DNA of 64,000 nucleotides, from positions 3,094,001 through 3,158,000 of the forward strand of contig NC_134379.1 in NCBI RefSeq assembly GCF_035582795.1. Direction: 5' to 3'. How positions within the stretch are numbered: position 1 is the first letter of the stretch; each line of letters begins with the position of its first letter. The notes below the pieces were generated by a model that saw only the letters and a program-made list of their open reading frames with translations, searched no databases and was not told the origin of the DNA. Source of the DNA: Mycteria americana (lineage: Eukaryota > Chordata > Aves > Ciconiiformes > Ciconiidae). The position numbers were made by a program, and so were the translations under genes. Positions 51,901 to 64,000 of this stretch are shown here, piece by piece.

Positions 51901-53609
51901 CACACACATTTTTATGCTGGTATGCACACACCATCACTGATCGTGATCCAAAAGTTACACCTCCCTGTTTGAGTTAAGAACACTCCAGACACCCTACAGA
52001 CAGGGATAAAAAAAAAGAAAAGACATTAAAATAACAGACCTCAATTTTATGGTGCGAAACAGCTAATGATAGTAATTAAGGATTTTGAAGTTCTTTACCA
52101 AATAGCATTATCTAAGATAGTATCACGCCTGTAATCTGTCCAGAGTCAGGGAAGAACTGCTGATCAAGCCAACAAAGCAACGAAAAAAGTCCGACAGTTT
52201 GCCATCTGCTCAAACCACTACATCACACCTCATTCCCCTAAATACAGCAATAACCCACAACAGGATGCAGATGACCAGATTGTTTAGCTGTCATTTCAAC
52301 TGAACACGCGGTGCCTGTTGATGTGTTACAGTGGACTCTCAAAACCAAACATGACATATTGCTGCGGGATAAATAGCTCCTTCAACGTTATGCCTTGCCA
52401 TTTTTGTGGATCAATTGTACCCATGCAGCAAGGTAAAGCATTAGGAATTAATCAAAGTTTTGCCTACTATATTAAGTATTTGCATGTGTTTTTATTATAT
52501 AAAACATACTGTTAAATGATCCATAAAAGCCTTTGGCACTCACTTTCCCTTTGGTTAGAAGCCCAGCTACTCCTAGAAGAGCTTTTGGCCTAGCAGCTCC
52601 TTTCAGCTACTATAATAAAAATTAGGCCTGGAATATTGAGTAGACTCTTGAGCAGATTCTTAGCAATAGAAAACAAGTTCAGAGTAGCTGGAGGTTGCCA
52701 AATTGCTGCAGCTTGAAAAAAGAAAATTGGTACCTTCAAGGAAGGGAGCAATTTGAAGTTGTTACAAAGCACTTGGACACCACGATGATGGGCAAGAGTT
52801 TCTCCTCTCATTTCTCTTTCTCTTATCACTTCCCAGCTGTTTCTTCCCCTTTCAGGTAGTTTCAATTTATCCTTCCATTTTTACCCACACAGTTAACTAA
52901 TAGCCTTCTAGTTGAGATTCTGCTGTTTTTAGTGATGAGGTACCAGCTGTGCATCCCTGCAAGCTGGTGCACATATAACCTTGAAATTTTCCATGTAGCC
53001 AATCAGAAAATGCCTTTAAACAGCATCTCCTATCTCCCAGAGAGCATCTCTCAATTTTTAGCATTAGATATATATCACACTATAATATCCAAAGCATTGT
53101 GCAAACGTTAGCTAGCTAATACCAAGAAAAATCACTCTTCTCCCAGCCCATACCTTGTTATTGTCTAAGTAACAGTTCCTCCATTTCACTGAAGCCAGCC
53201 TAGGGAGTTCTTTTTGCTTGCTCCTCTGCAGGAATATTAAAACAGAATGAGAATGAAGATAGCTGTTAATTTTATGTCACAGCTAGGAAACTGAAGGTCT
53301 TCAGATCACACCTTCTCCTCAGTCTTTTAATTGCAAAATTATACTTCAAGATTTGACACAAGTCTCTCACCTCCCTATTTTCAAGCTACTAGCAAGCAAA
53401 ACCAGACAAGAAACTACTTTTTTTTCTAATCTGCAGAGCCTGCACAATGCTTTAATTTCAAATAGGTGAAATACTGCTAATTACTAGCATATTCTAACAG
53501 TCCTTGTGATTTCACAGAGAGCTATGTCAAACTAAACCGAATTATAGGTCAGAATGTGCCAATCTTTTCATCATTATCACTGATTTCCTTTGTGGTTTAT
53601 GCCCTCCCT

Positions 53610-53630
53610 CCCCCCCCCCCCCCCCCCCCC
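53610..53630. repeat. C21 homopolymer
   Basis: This is an uninterrupted C run in intergenic DNA between USP32 and CHCT1. Confidence 0.9.
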
Positions 53631-54169
53631 AATGTCTTACCAGGTTCTTTGAGCCTCTGGCTAGCATTGCTCAGCCGCTCCATAATTATTCATCACACTA
53701 GATGCAGCTACAAGACATTCACAGCATGCTCTTCTCACATTTTGTTTAAACTTTAGGTACAATAGCAGATAATAGAAAATTTAGATTTTTGAGGCAAGAG
53801 ACACTGGAACTTGGGTGGAATCAGATGACTAACAGAATTATTGCTAAAAAAAAACGGGGGTAAAAAAAGATTCTTGAGCAGACATAATGCCTTTCTTCTT
53901 TTTCTGGATAAGCACTAATCTAGACCCTAGAATACTCCCACTTCTAGGTATGATGCTTATTGACCCATTCCTAATTTCATATTCAATTTTAATTAAAATA
54001 ATGGGAATGTTCCCTAAATAAGTTAGTTCATGACTTCCTGTGATCCTCTTCCAGATCCCACACTTCTTGCTTTTCCCATCAGACCTACGTTAACTCAGCA
54101 GTGCTTTGACCAGCGGTGTCCCGAGATCCTTGCCTGGCATCCCGAGCCGTTCTGCCCCACCCTGTACCC

Positions 54170-54312
54170 ACCCTTGGCCTCCTTCCCTGCAATTAGACTC
54201 CACCTTCTTAAGACAGAGATGCATGCCCTGCATCTGCCATAGCACCTAGCACAACAGGATCTTATCATCTAGAGCCCCGGCTCTGAATTATACAAGCAAT
54301 AAATCATCAAAA
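54170..54312 (+). mobile_element. Ancient CR1/L3-like LINE 3' remnant (same family, opposite orientation)
   Basis: CAATTAGACTCC, then AGCACCTAGCACAACAGGAT, then AAGCAATAAATCATCAAAAT follows the order of the sauropsid repeat tail ('TTAGACTGTAAGCTC... GCGCCTAGCACAATGGGG... ATACAAATAATAAAT'). The A/T-rich tail marks its 3' end. Confidence 0.5.
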
Positions 54313-55299
54313 TCAATTTTTTTCTGCAGATTAATGTTATGTAAGTTATGCCTGCTGTAAAGTATAAACAGCACAAAATGCACCTCTTTGCATTTCAGCA
54401 TGCTGTGGAAGATCATAAAAGCACTTAATATATTATTTAAGTCAGTTAAGCTAGATAGCACAACTGCAGTAATTAGCAACAATTCTCCCAATCCCCATAT
54501 GCCAGACAAAGGATCATGTTTAGCATTTTCAGGCTGGTAGGAGGGAATCAGAACATTGCAGAAATTAAATGGCATGCACTGCCTTTTTTTTTTTTTTCCT
54601 TCCGCCTATCTCAGCAGAGCCTATGTTTCACTACAGCTACCCCACTGCACTACCAATACAAGGGACTGAAACCCATCACGTAAAGAAGGCTGGCCTTTTT
54701 GGTTTTATTATTTTAAGCATAACAGGGTGTTCAATGCTTTAAGAAAGAGAAATTAAGCCACTTCTCTTGATAGCTACATTCTGTAGGCTAGAGGGGAATT
54801 TCCTTGCTTTTTTCTTTTTTTAATAAAACCAAAAAAAAAAAACCCAACACCCAAAACCTGACTTCCTCTGGAAAATCCATGAACTAAGCATGAAGTGGAA
54901 ATTTAAAAATACTCCAGGCACTGGCCACACCCTTCTTGCATACAGGGTCAGGCACAGGGCAGTGTGATGCGAGAGACAGGTATGGGAGCAGGAGAAAGAC
55001 AGGAAACGCAAGGTGGGATGTGCACGAAAAGGGCATCGGTGACAACAGAGGGATGAGACATGAATACTACCAGGAGACTGAACTTCGTTACCCCTTGCAA
55101 CCCTGGCACACGTCATGTGCCCAGAAGCCTCATCACGCTGCGTGCCAGCAGGCAGCCAGCCCAGCGGCACCGATTGCCCTGGGAATCGTAGCCAGGCTGA
55201 CGCTCCCGTGCAAAGAACAAGATCACTGGAGACAGATACCAAAATCTTCTAAAGGAGCAGGGAAAGAATATACAGATTTGAGAGCCTCTGCCATAAAGG

Positions 55300-55410
55300 G
55301 AGGCTCTGAAATTGAGGGTGCCATGACTCAGAGAGGGGAGAGACTTGATGCAGACAGTCTCCTGGCTCTGAGCCCCAGTTGCTCCGACCAGTTGTTATTT
55401 TCCATCCTCT
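55300..55410 (+). mobile_element. MIR/L3-like ancient repeat remnant
   Basis: GAAATTGAGGGTGCCATGAC, CAGAGAGGGGAGAGACTTG and GTCTCCTGGCTCTGAGCCCC parallel the 'GAAACTGAGGCACAGAGAGG...GACTTGCC...GTCTCCTGACTCCCAGCCC' tail of old MIR/L3 repeats. It lies inside a 218-codon open frame, which argues that the frame is accidental. Confidence 0.35.
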
Positions 55411-56522
55411 TTGTACGCGCAGATACAACATGGCAAAAGTTTTTCCCCATCGAGTTGTTCAGAGAAAAGCTTCAAGACTGGGAACAAAAAACAGGACAGG
55501 AGAACCCCTTCTGGTGGCCTGACATTTTATTTCTCTGTTGCAAAGAGAGGAAAACCCCTTTTTATTCCTCTCCCGTTTTTATTACTTTATGATTTATTTT
55601 ACTATTTTATTTGTCTCCATTACAAAGAGAGGCAAAATCTCATGGGAGAGCAGCTGTTTGCTGAGGAGGGCTCACAGCATGCCCAGGGCAGAGCTGTGAA
55701 TGTAGCGCACAGGGCACAGGAGATCTGCAAGCTCCTCACTTCATCTCCCTGGCACAGAGCGGTGTACAAGGGGGCTGGCACATTGCTCTCTGAACCGGGA
55801 GGGTTTTTCCCAGGAGTTAATTTTCTTTGTATCTGACTGAAAAAAGCATCACTAAGTTCTGTGCTGCCTCCCTGAAGGCATCCCTGTCTTGATAGGCATT
55901 TCTCTACCACGTTGTTTCTCCCTCTCTTTCTGCTTCAGGTTGTTTTCTTCCATTCTGAGACTAGGAGAGATCTTTCTTTCCCACCTAGTTGTGCCCACCT
56001 TTCTCCCTTGCTGTCGCTTTCCAGCCCTCTCCTCCCTCCCAAGCAGTGCTTAGTTCTCCCACCTCTCATTTCTTTTTTTTGCTCCCTACCTCTACATTGT
56101 GGCTCCTATTTGGCTTATACATTCGGTGCCTCTCTGCACATCTTGCTAATCCCATGCAAACGCCTGCCACATTCCCCAGGCAGAGCTGACCTTTTGGCAC
56201 AGGCATACCAGTCTCATCATTTTCCAGGCTTCTTCTATTAGTTACTAAGATGGTGGGTAAATTTGTTAGGGAGGGGGAAGTGAACAAGGCAGATATCACC
56301 TACCGCAGTTTGTATTACATGATCCAAAAGATTAACAAAAGAAGTTAAATTACTTTCAATATTAAGAGTTACCCAACTTGTTATAAGATTTTATTTTATA
56401 AACAGCAGCAAAGGGATGGGCTTATTAACATCTCATTAACAATGCCTATTTCAGTCTACATAAAAACTTGAAAACTTCTGAAGCACAATAAGAAGGAAAG
56501 CCTTTAACTGTCTTGTTTCTCA

Positions 56523-56747
56523 CAGGCTGCAAGTTGCAAAGTATGGAGGAACCTGATAATGCTCTTTCAGTTCCTGAGGACTTCAAGCAGCTTAAAAAAT
56601 AGTTATAGGACATTAGCAAACATCAATAAGCTCACCAACAGCTGGCTGAAAAGCTAAAGACAAACATCTACAAAACTGTTGAAGTGCAAAATAACATAGA
56701 AACACCAGAAGATACATCTATTGACAGGGAGGTGTCCAGCACGTGAG
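56523..56747 (+). pseudogene. Exon-like sequence with in-frame stops (possible decayed exon or pseudogene)
   Basis: A strong polypyrimidine/acceptor signal (CTTGTTTCTCACAG, ending 56525) precedes an ATG at about 56543. The frame reads MEEPDNALSVPEDFKQLKK, then meets TAG, TAG and TAA within 13 codons. The same frame then continues open for about 40 codons with a hydrophilic, coiled-coil-like composition (AHQQLAEKLKTN, IYKTVEVQNN, IETPEDTSIDREVSS) and ends at TGA. I do not recognise the parent protein. It could be a chance frame; the acceptor and the composition make it worth testing. Confidence 0.2.
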
Positions 56748-57458
56748 GTTAGTCACTAGTAGCTTAGAGCACCATGGAAGGTTTGGCTCACTGTGTCTTC
56801 CAGTATGGGAATACTTGGACCACATCTGATCAGATTTTGCAAGAAGAGATTAAGTGGAAAATATTGATGCAGATGTATTTGTGGCTTCTAGACACTACTG
56901 GTTACAAATTGTGTTTGTGTTCGTTACCGTATTAGTTCAAACAAATGATTAAATGAGCATCTCCCAACGCTTGGCAAAAAGGGACTCCTATGGTATATTA
57001 AGATGCCTCTAATAATGCCACGTAACTAGGACCAAATTCTCTTTCAGATCTCTTCCCCTGCTACAAGATTTATGAAGTTGAGCTGTATTTATTGGCATCC
57101 AACTGCAGGGAGAAGACAGGTCTCCAGTTGGCTGTGAAAGTTTTCATCATGCTTAAGCACCAGGAAAGGAATTTCCAGATCCAATTAGCAAAGCCTCCGC
57201 CCCTACAGTCTGAGCGGTTGCCCTGAGTATCATTAATCACTCTATCAAATGAAGCGTTCACCACCCTCCTGGTAGGAACAAGTTACCGAAAAACATTCCT
57301 CATTACAATTCCTATTTAGTATTACATTGTTATACATCTGGCAATGATGTTTGGGCTTTGTGTTTAACTAAACCACGTGTACATACAGTTGGCTTAAGTA
57401 TAATGTAAAATACCTGTACATTTATCTGCGTTTATCAGCTCTCCTTCCTGTGACCTAC

Positions 57459-57585
57459 CAGTAAATAAATATTGCATCAGATGCCTGCGTATATTATAGG
57501 CAACCTGACTCATCACATCACACGTGGTATTCATGCTAAATCCGGTGAAAACAGCAAATAACAAACAGCAGCATAAACACAGCAT
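57459..57585 (-). CDS. Candidate first exon of a small secreted protein (speculative)
   Basis: On the minus strand an ATG with A at -3 starts MLCLCCCLLFAVFTGFS, a textbook signal peptide core. It is followed by MNTTCDVMSQVAYNIRRH and LMQYLFT, which contain an N-glycosylation sequon (NTT), a cysteine and an amphipathic helix-like stretch. The frame runs into an ACTG|GTAGGT splice donor (57459|57458) after 42 codons plus one base. No partner exon was identified in the 400 bp downstream, no TATA box is evident, and I recognise no family. It is either an unannotated short secreted-peptide gene or a lucky frame. Confidence 0.2.
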
Positions 57586-57599
57586 CTTCACGGCTGTTT

Positions 57600-60500
57600 C
57601 CTTTTTGGCTACACGCTTACTCTTGCACTGGAAGAGCTGCTGTACTAGAGAAGTTAGTTAATGTTTGCACTTCCACAGCTCCTGGAAGACTAAGACACTC
57701 AAATAGTAGAAATTAATATTCACAAAAGAGCTGTCAGGGGAAAAGGAAAAGTTTTCCCTAAGGTGCACTGTTACAGTACAGTGTGTTTGACTGGCACTTA
57801 GGCTCCCTTTCCTTCACAGGGAGAAATACGAGATGCATAATCTGTTTGTACTCCTGACTTTTCCCCATCTAATTAGAACATTGTTTCAAAGGACTCCTGC
57901 CCTTAAGTAGGCAATATAATCCAATAGATTTACACAGATGTGGTCTGGGTTATGCCATCTTCCGACATGACGGGCTTCAAAGTAGAAAGTAATGTTGACT
58001 TCCAGAGGGGCAGGGGGAAGGGATACAGCCACAAGCTTCTGAGGACTCAAAGGCATGTCTCATGCCTGATCTCGCAGGAGTGGACTTGTCCACAAGACCT
58101 TACATGATGAACAAAGTGAACTGAAATCTGATTCAGTGCTACCAAAAAAATTCAAGAGATGGAGAAGGTTTATAGTTTCAGTGGTCAGAGTACAGCTTTG
58201 AACGTTATTATATGGTTCAACAATGAAGAGAGGCATTTTGCAACCTCAGCTGTCTAGTCTCCTGCTCTGCTACTGTACCGAGTAATGCCAGAGGAGACTA
58301 CCAAGACCACTGCTCCGCTGCAAACCAGGTTAATGGACAACAACTAAATACAGCAAGATCCTCAGATGAAGACAGGCCAGGGAAGTCCATCTATACCTCC
58401 TGCTTGTGCATTTATGGCTTTGGCTGAGCTCTGGGTGCAGCATACACTGAAAGGCAGAAGAACAAAGACTGGGATTTTCAAGGGGAACTCAAGGCCTTCT
58501 CCATCCTCTGAAACAGTGAAGTGTACACATGATAAGCCAAGAGAGCCACTCCATGCTGTAGTCACATGCTCCGTGAAAGCTGTAATCTTACAAGGACACA
58601 GATATGGCCATGCAAATACGGGTTATGCCATGCTAACAACCAGCATATGTCCCTAGAGCTCCTAAATGGCTTTTAACTAGCTGCCAATGTGTGTGAAAAC
58701 TTGTTCTGAAGCAGCTTCATTTCTCTTGTGCTCCTGTTAGCGAGGAACACGCTACCCATCAATACCCTGACTTGAGAGATGAGAGCATAAGCTGGCAACC
58801 TCTTGGTTTAAACCTCTGGAGGTGAAAAGGAGAGGAGCTGCCTGCCACACTGAGGACAAATGTCAAACACAAGGGACAGGCAGCAAACACAGCAGGAGGG
58901 CAGTTGGTAACAGGCATTGAGAAACCAGCTGCATTTTCAACATTCCCTTCAACCAAACCACCTCCAACATAGTCCTTGCAAAAACCAGGCTGAAGCTAGC
59001 ATAGATACACTTAGCTGTGCTATCACCACTGCTTCACTCTGCATAGCTTTCCTGTGTTAAGTAATACATAATATACTGTAAAATCCTAGTATAGGCTAAA
59101 CAAGTTGTAACATACCTCAGATGGTCATAAGCAAACCTAACAGCAAAGCGTTAGAAGGTAATTGTCTTTGTGTCTGCTCAGCACCAGCCTGTGCAAGGCT
59201 CCTGCATCAGAGAGCTGACAGCAAAGTTTCAGACGTGGGGGACGCAGAAAGCAGACACAGGAGGGAAAATGCCGCAAACATCTCAAGGGGAGGGCTTGTC
59301 TTAATGGATTTTTGTCAATATTGAATTCAATCATGGGTAAAGGCCAAACTTCCCTAAGACAGCCTGAAAATAAGAACCTGTCTCTGTTTCAAGACCCATC
59401 GATAGGTAACTTTCCCAAGGCTACTACCTGCACCAGGCATTTGGCTCAGTGGGTGCTCAGCATTGCCGGATGCACAAATGCTTGACCAAAAGCATCCGAA
59501 CTTCTGCCAAGGGCAGTGCTGGTCCCTCCGCACAGCCGTGCCCGGGGACCTCAGAGAGAGGGGGCCTTTGTATAGCCCTCGAGATGACTCCCAGTGCCAG
59601 AAGCGACCTGGCACAGGAGCCCAGCTGAATCACAGCTGCAGCAATTACACTAATTGTCTGAGGGACAAAACAATTGCACTTGTCTGACTGGTCAGGGCAT
59701 GACAGGAGCCCAACACATTTTTCTTTGTGAAAGCATTTTGCCTTGAAGTAAATTTCCAAAACAAAGTCCCTTTAACTCCAAGTCTTTCTAGACTACTTCC
59801 TGGCAAGTGCAATTTATTCTTTCTAAAAAGGAGAGCTTTAAAAGAGATGTTACCCAGGAGAGCGAGATCTCACCGCTGTTGGCTTTCACCGCCATCTGTG
59901 AAGGAGGTAACCCTGAATTTCCATTACACTGTGATGGGAATTGAGGTCTCAACTCCAACCAGCTCCCTGAAAAAACACCTAGGGTGCAGCCCAAGGTCCC
60001 TTTTTGCTGGTTACACCTCTGTTCCCCATCAAATGGGACTGCCTCTGTTACAGAGATCATCCCTGGCCCCATGTGAGCCAGGCTTTCTGGCCCCTGCCTC
60101 GAGGCCAGTGCTTCCCTGCAGCATAGCTCAGCGGCTGCGGTGGGAGACTGGAGAAAGGCCCATCTTGAACTTGCTGGTGCACAAGCTGTGGAGGAAAATT
60201 GTGATTGCTCACGCTGGGAACTGCACCCACACTCGCAGATAGCCAGTGCAGCACACAGAGCCCTGCATCTGACTCAGAAAGAGCTGCACTTTGCACCACC
60301 TTCAGAGGCCAAAATAATCCGGACTGAGGCACAGTTACAGCGCTGGACTCACTGCAGGTGCAAACCCAGTGCCAACCAAGAGCCCCAGAGACTCCATCAA
60401 GCTCCCACAGGTGCAAAGCAAAGCAAAGCAAGGGACCTTTCCCTCCCATTAGCCCACAGGAGCCATTGACAGCATTGAACATCCTGAGCACCACCAGCAA

Positions 60501-60775
60501 GGGGAAAATCCAGGGGTCTCTGCCTATTTCTTTAGGACCACAAATCAACAGCAAAACTGATGGGAGAGGTGACTCTGCCCCAGAGGGCCACAGTGTTGTG
60601 GGGCTGGAAGACACCAGCAGTCTCCATGGCTGGCAGAACTCAGAACCAGTGTCCGGGCACCCCGGTCACCTTGGTCACTCTGGCTCGTTTTGGTCCCAAC
60701 ACAGCTCCGTGGCAGTTTTCCCTTCCTACCTGGCGTGCGTGAGGCCCTGGGGAAGGGAGAGGGAGTCTGCGTGCC
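57600..60775. other. Intergenic region, right part, and likely CHCT1 upstream region
   Basis: Base composition becomes moderately GC-richer from about 59.4 kb, which produces several long overlapping open frames on both strands (up to 185 codons) without recognisable products. No TATA box or CpG island clearly marks a CHCT1 start. The promoter probably lies in roughly the last 500 bp if the proposed first exon is correct. Confidence 0.4.
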
Positions 60776-60853
60776 ATGGAGGAGATGGGCTTTAAGGACG
60801 AAGTGTGCAGAGCCAGGGCAAGGGACAGCAGCAGGGACAGCACGGACAGCCAG
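60776..60853 (+). CDS. CHCT1: Proposed first coding exon of CHCT1 (26 codons)
   Basis: An ATG in good Kozak context (GTGCCATGGAG) opens a frame of 26 codons, starting MEEMGFKDEVCRARARDSS, that ends exactly on a codon at CAG|GTGAGC. That phase-0 donor fits the phase-0 acceptor of the secure CHCT1 exon at 62738. The acidic, Ser/Arg-rich, presumably disordered N-terminus and the initial Met-Glu agree in character with the human protein as I recall it. Similarity outside the domain is too low to prove it, and an additional small exon could lie between. This is a structural prediction, not a homology call. Confidence 0.4.
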
Positions 60854-63451
<2,598 letters not shown>

Positions 63452-63551
63452 GATGTTCTGGCAGTTTGTCTCCCTCTTCTCAAAGATGGATGCAAAGCAG
63501 CTGCAGAAGCTGTATAAGTACATCAAGAACAACCAAATGGATAAGTTTCTG
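63452..63551 (+). CDS. CHCT1: CHCT1 exon encoding the second part of the CHCT domain; gene continues right
   Basis: This exon begins after a TTTTCCCAAG acceptor and ends at CTG|GTAAGC. Its 100 bp complete the split Lys codon and add 33 codons: MFWQFVSLFSKMDAKQLQKL and YKYIKNNQMDKFL. The pattern W-x-F-[IV]-S-x-F-x-x-x-[DE]-A-[KR]-x-L-x-x-L-Y-K-Y is the closing half of the CHD1-type helical domain. It exits in phase 0. The remaining C-terminal exons and the polyadenylation site lie beyond 64,000. Human CHCT1 is, as I recall, mainly testis-expressed, which would explain the absence of a CpG-island promoter here. Confidence 0.9.
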
Positions 63552-64000
63552 GTAAGCAAAGATGAAAGTTAATACCCCACAAGGTGCTCCTAACTTTAAG
63601 GGGATAACTATACCATGCAGCTTACGTGGGTTGATCCATGTCAAAGGAGAAACCTGCTACCAAGAAGCCTGTTTATCAAAAGGCCACAAATCCTGCACAG
63701 ATATTGCCAGTTCCTACCATAACGCAGGCACTGAGCTACCGCAATAGCCAGTAGCTTTCCCTAGAGAGCTCTGGGAAGCTGAGCTGATGTCCCCAGCAGC
63801 GCAGTCTACAATTTTCAGAGCTCTTCACTGATCTATTTCCAGTCACGTTTTACAGACCAAATCTGATCTGTAGTATTATCTGATGATATAAAAGTTAAAC
63901 TTTGAAACAAGTAACTAGTTCAGGTAAACCCTGTGCTTGCCAAAGCTCATTTCTGTGCCCGAGCATCAGCTACACAAGGAAACTGTAATGAACAGTTTCC
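63552..64000 (+). other. CHCT1: Start of the next CHCT1 intron
   Basis: This sequence follows the GTAAGC donor. No following exon is recognised before the window ends. Confidence 0.7.

Larger units (their letters stand above)
44311..56520. other. Intergenic region, left part, no gene recognised
   Basis: This lies between the USP32 CpG island and the exon-like block at 56.5 kb. It contains the CR1 and L3-like remnants listed separately, A20 and C21 runs, and a strongly pyrimidine-biased plus strand around 55910-56110. Open frames exist (the longest 218 codons at 54936-55592), but none resembles a protein family that I know. Confidence 0.6.

Noticed and set aside
54936..55592. 218-codon plus-strand open frame
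   Set aside because: It starts at TTG, resembles no family I know, and overlaps a probable MIR/L3-like repeat at 55300-55410. Local GC near 50% makes long chance frames more likely.
60057..60614. 185-codon minus-strand frame and overlapping plus-strand frames of 109-171 codons at 59.7-60.8 kb
   Set aside because: Mutually overlapping frames on both strands, no domain pattern, and composition typical of GC-rich non-coding DNA.

Overview
The window looks like nuclear DNA from a bird: intron-dominated, AT-rich sequence with one strong CpG island, CR1 LINE remnants, two LTRs of an avian-type endogenous retrovirus, and many long homopolymer runs. There is no sign of a prokaryotic or viral genome. 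Nearly all open reading frames longer than 60 codons are chance frames; the real coding sequence is a handful of short exons bounded by GT/AG sites. Bird identity is an inference from the repeats and gene order, and I cannot name the species.

Left two-thirds (1-43,504, minus strand): the 5' end of USP32, a large membrane-associated ubiquitin-specific protease. Five coding exons are visible (43447-43504, 20299-20426, 11957-12062, 11249-11367, 7806-7965). Their splice phases join into one unbroken frame of 190 complete codons that I recognise as the USP32 N-terminus. Introns are about 23.0, 8.2, 0.6 and 3.3 kb; intron 5 runs off the left edge. The protease domain is outside the window. The introns hold the two LTRs (about 6.0 and 21.8 kb), a 135-bp tandem duplication, a CR1 fragment, minisatellites and homopolymers.

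Centre (about 42.8-44.3 kb): the TATA-less CpG-island promoter of USP32. It contains three copies of GTCACGTGA within 178 bp; one is the full palindrome GTCACGTGAC, the consensus CLEAR element bound by TFEB/TFE3/MITF and USF. USP32 acts on lysosomal regulators (RAB7, LAMTOR1), so this suggests that lysosomal stress signalling controls it.

Right third (44.3-64 kb): intergenic DNA with CR1 and older LINE/MIR-like remnants, then the start of CHCT1 (C17orf64) on the plus strand. Two exons are secure (62738-62913, 63452-63551) and encode part of the CHD1 helical C-terminal domain; a phase-compatible first coding exon is proposed at 60776-60853. USP32 and CHCT1 lie head to head, as in the human 17q23 order USP32-CHCT1-APPBP2 that I recall.

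No wholly new system is evident. The best leads are the CLEAR-type cluster, an N-myristoylation consensus at the USP32 start, a possible unannotated secreted-peptide exon at 57459-57585 (minus), and an exon-like sequence with in-frame stops near 56.5 kb.
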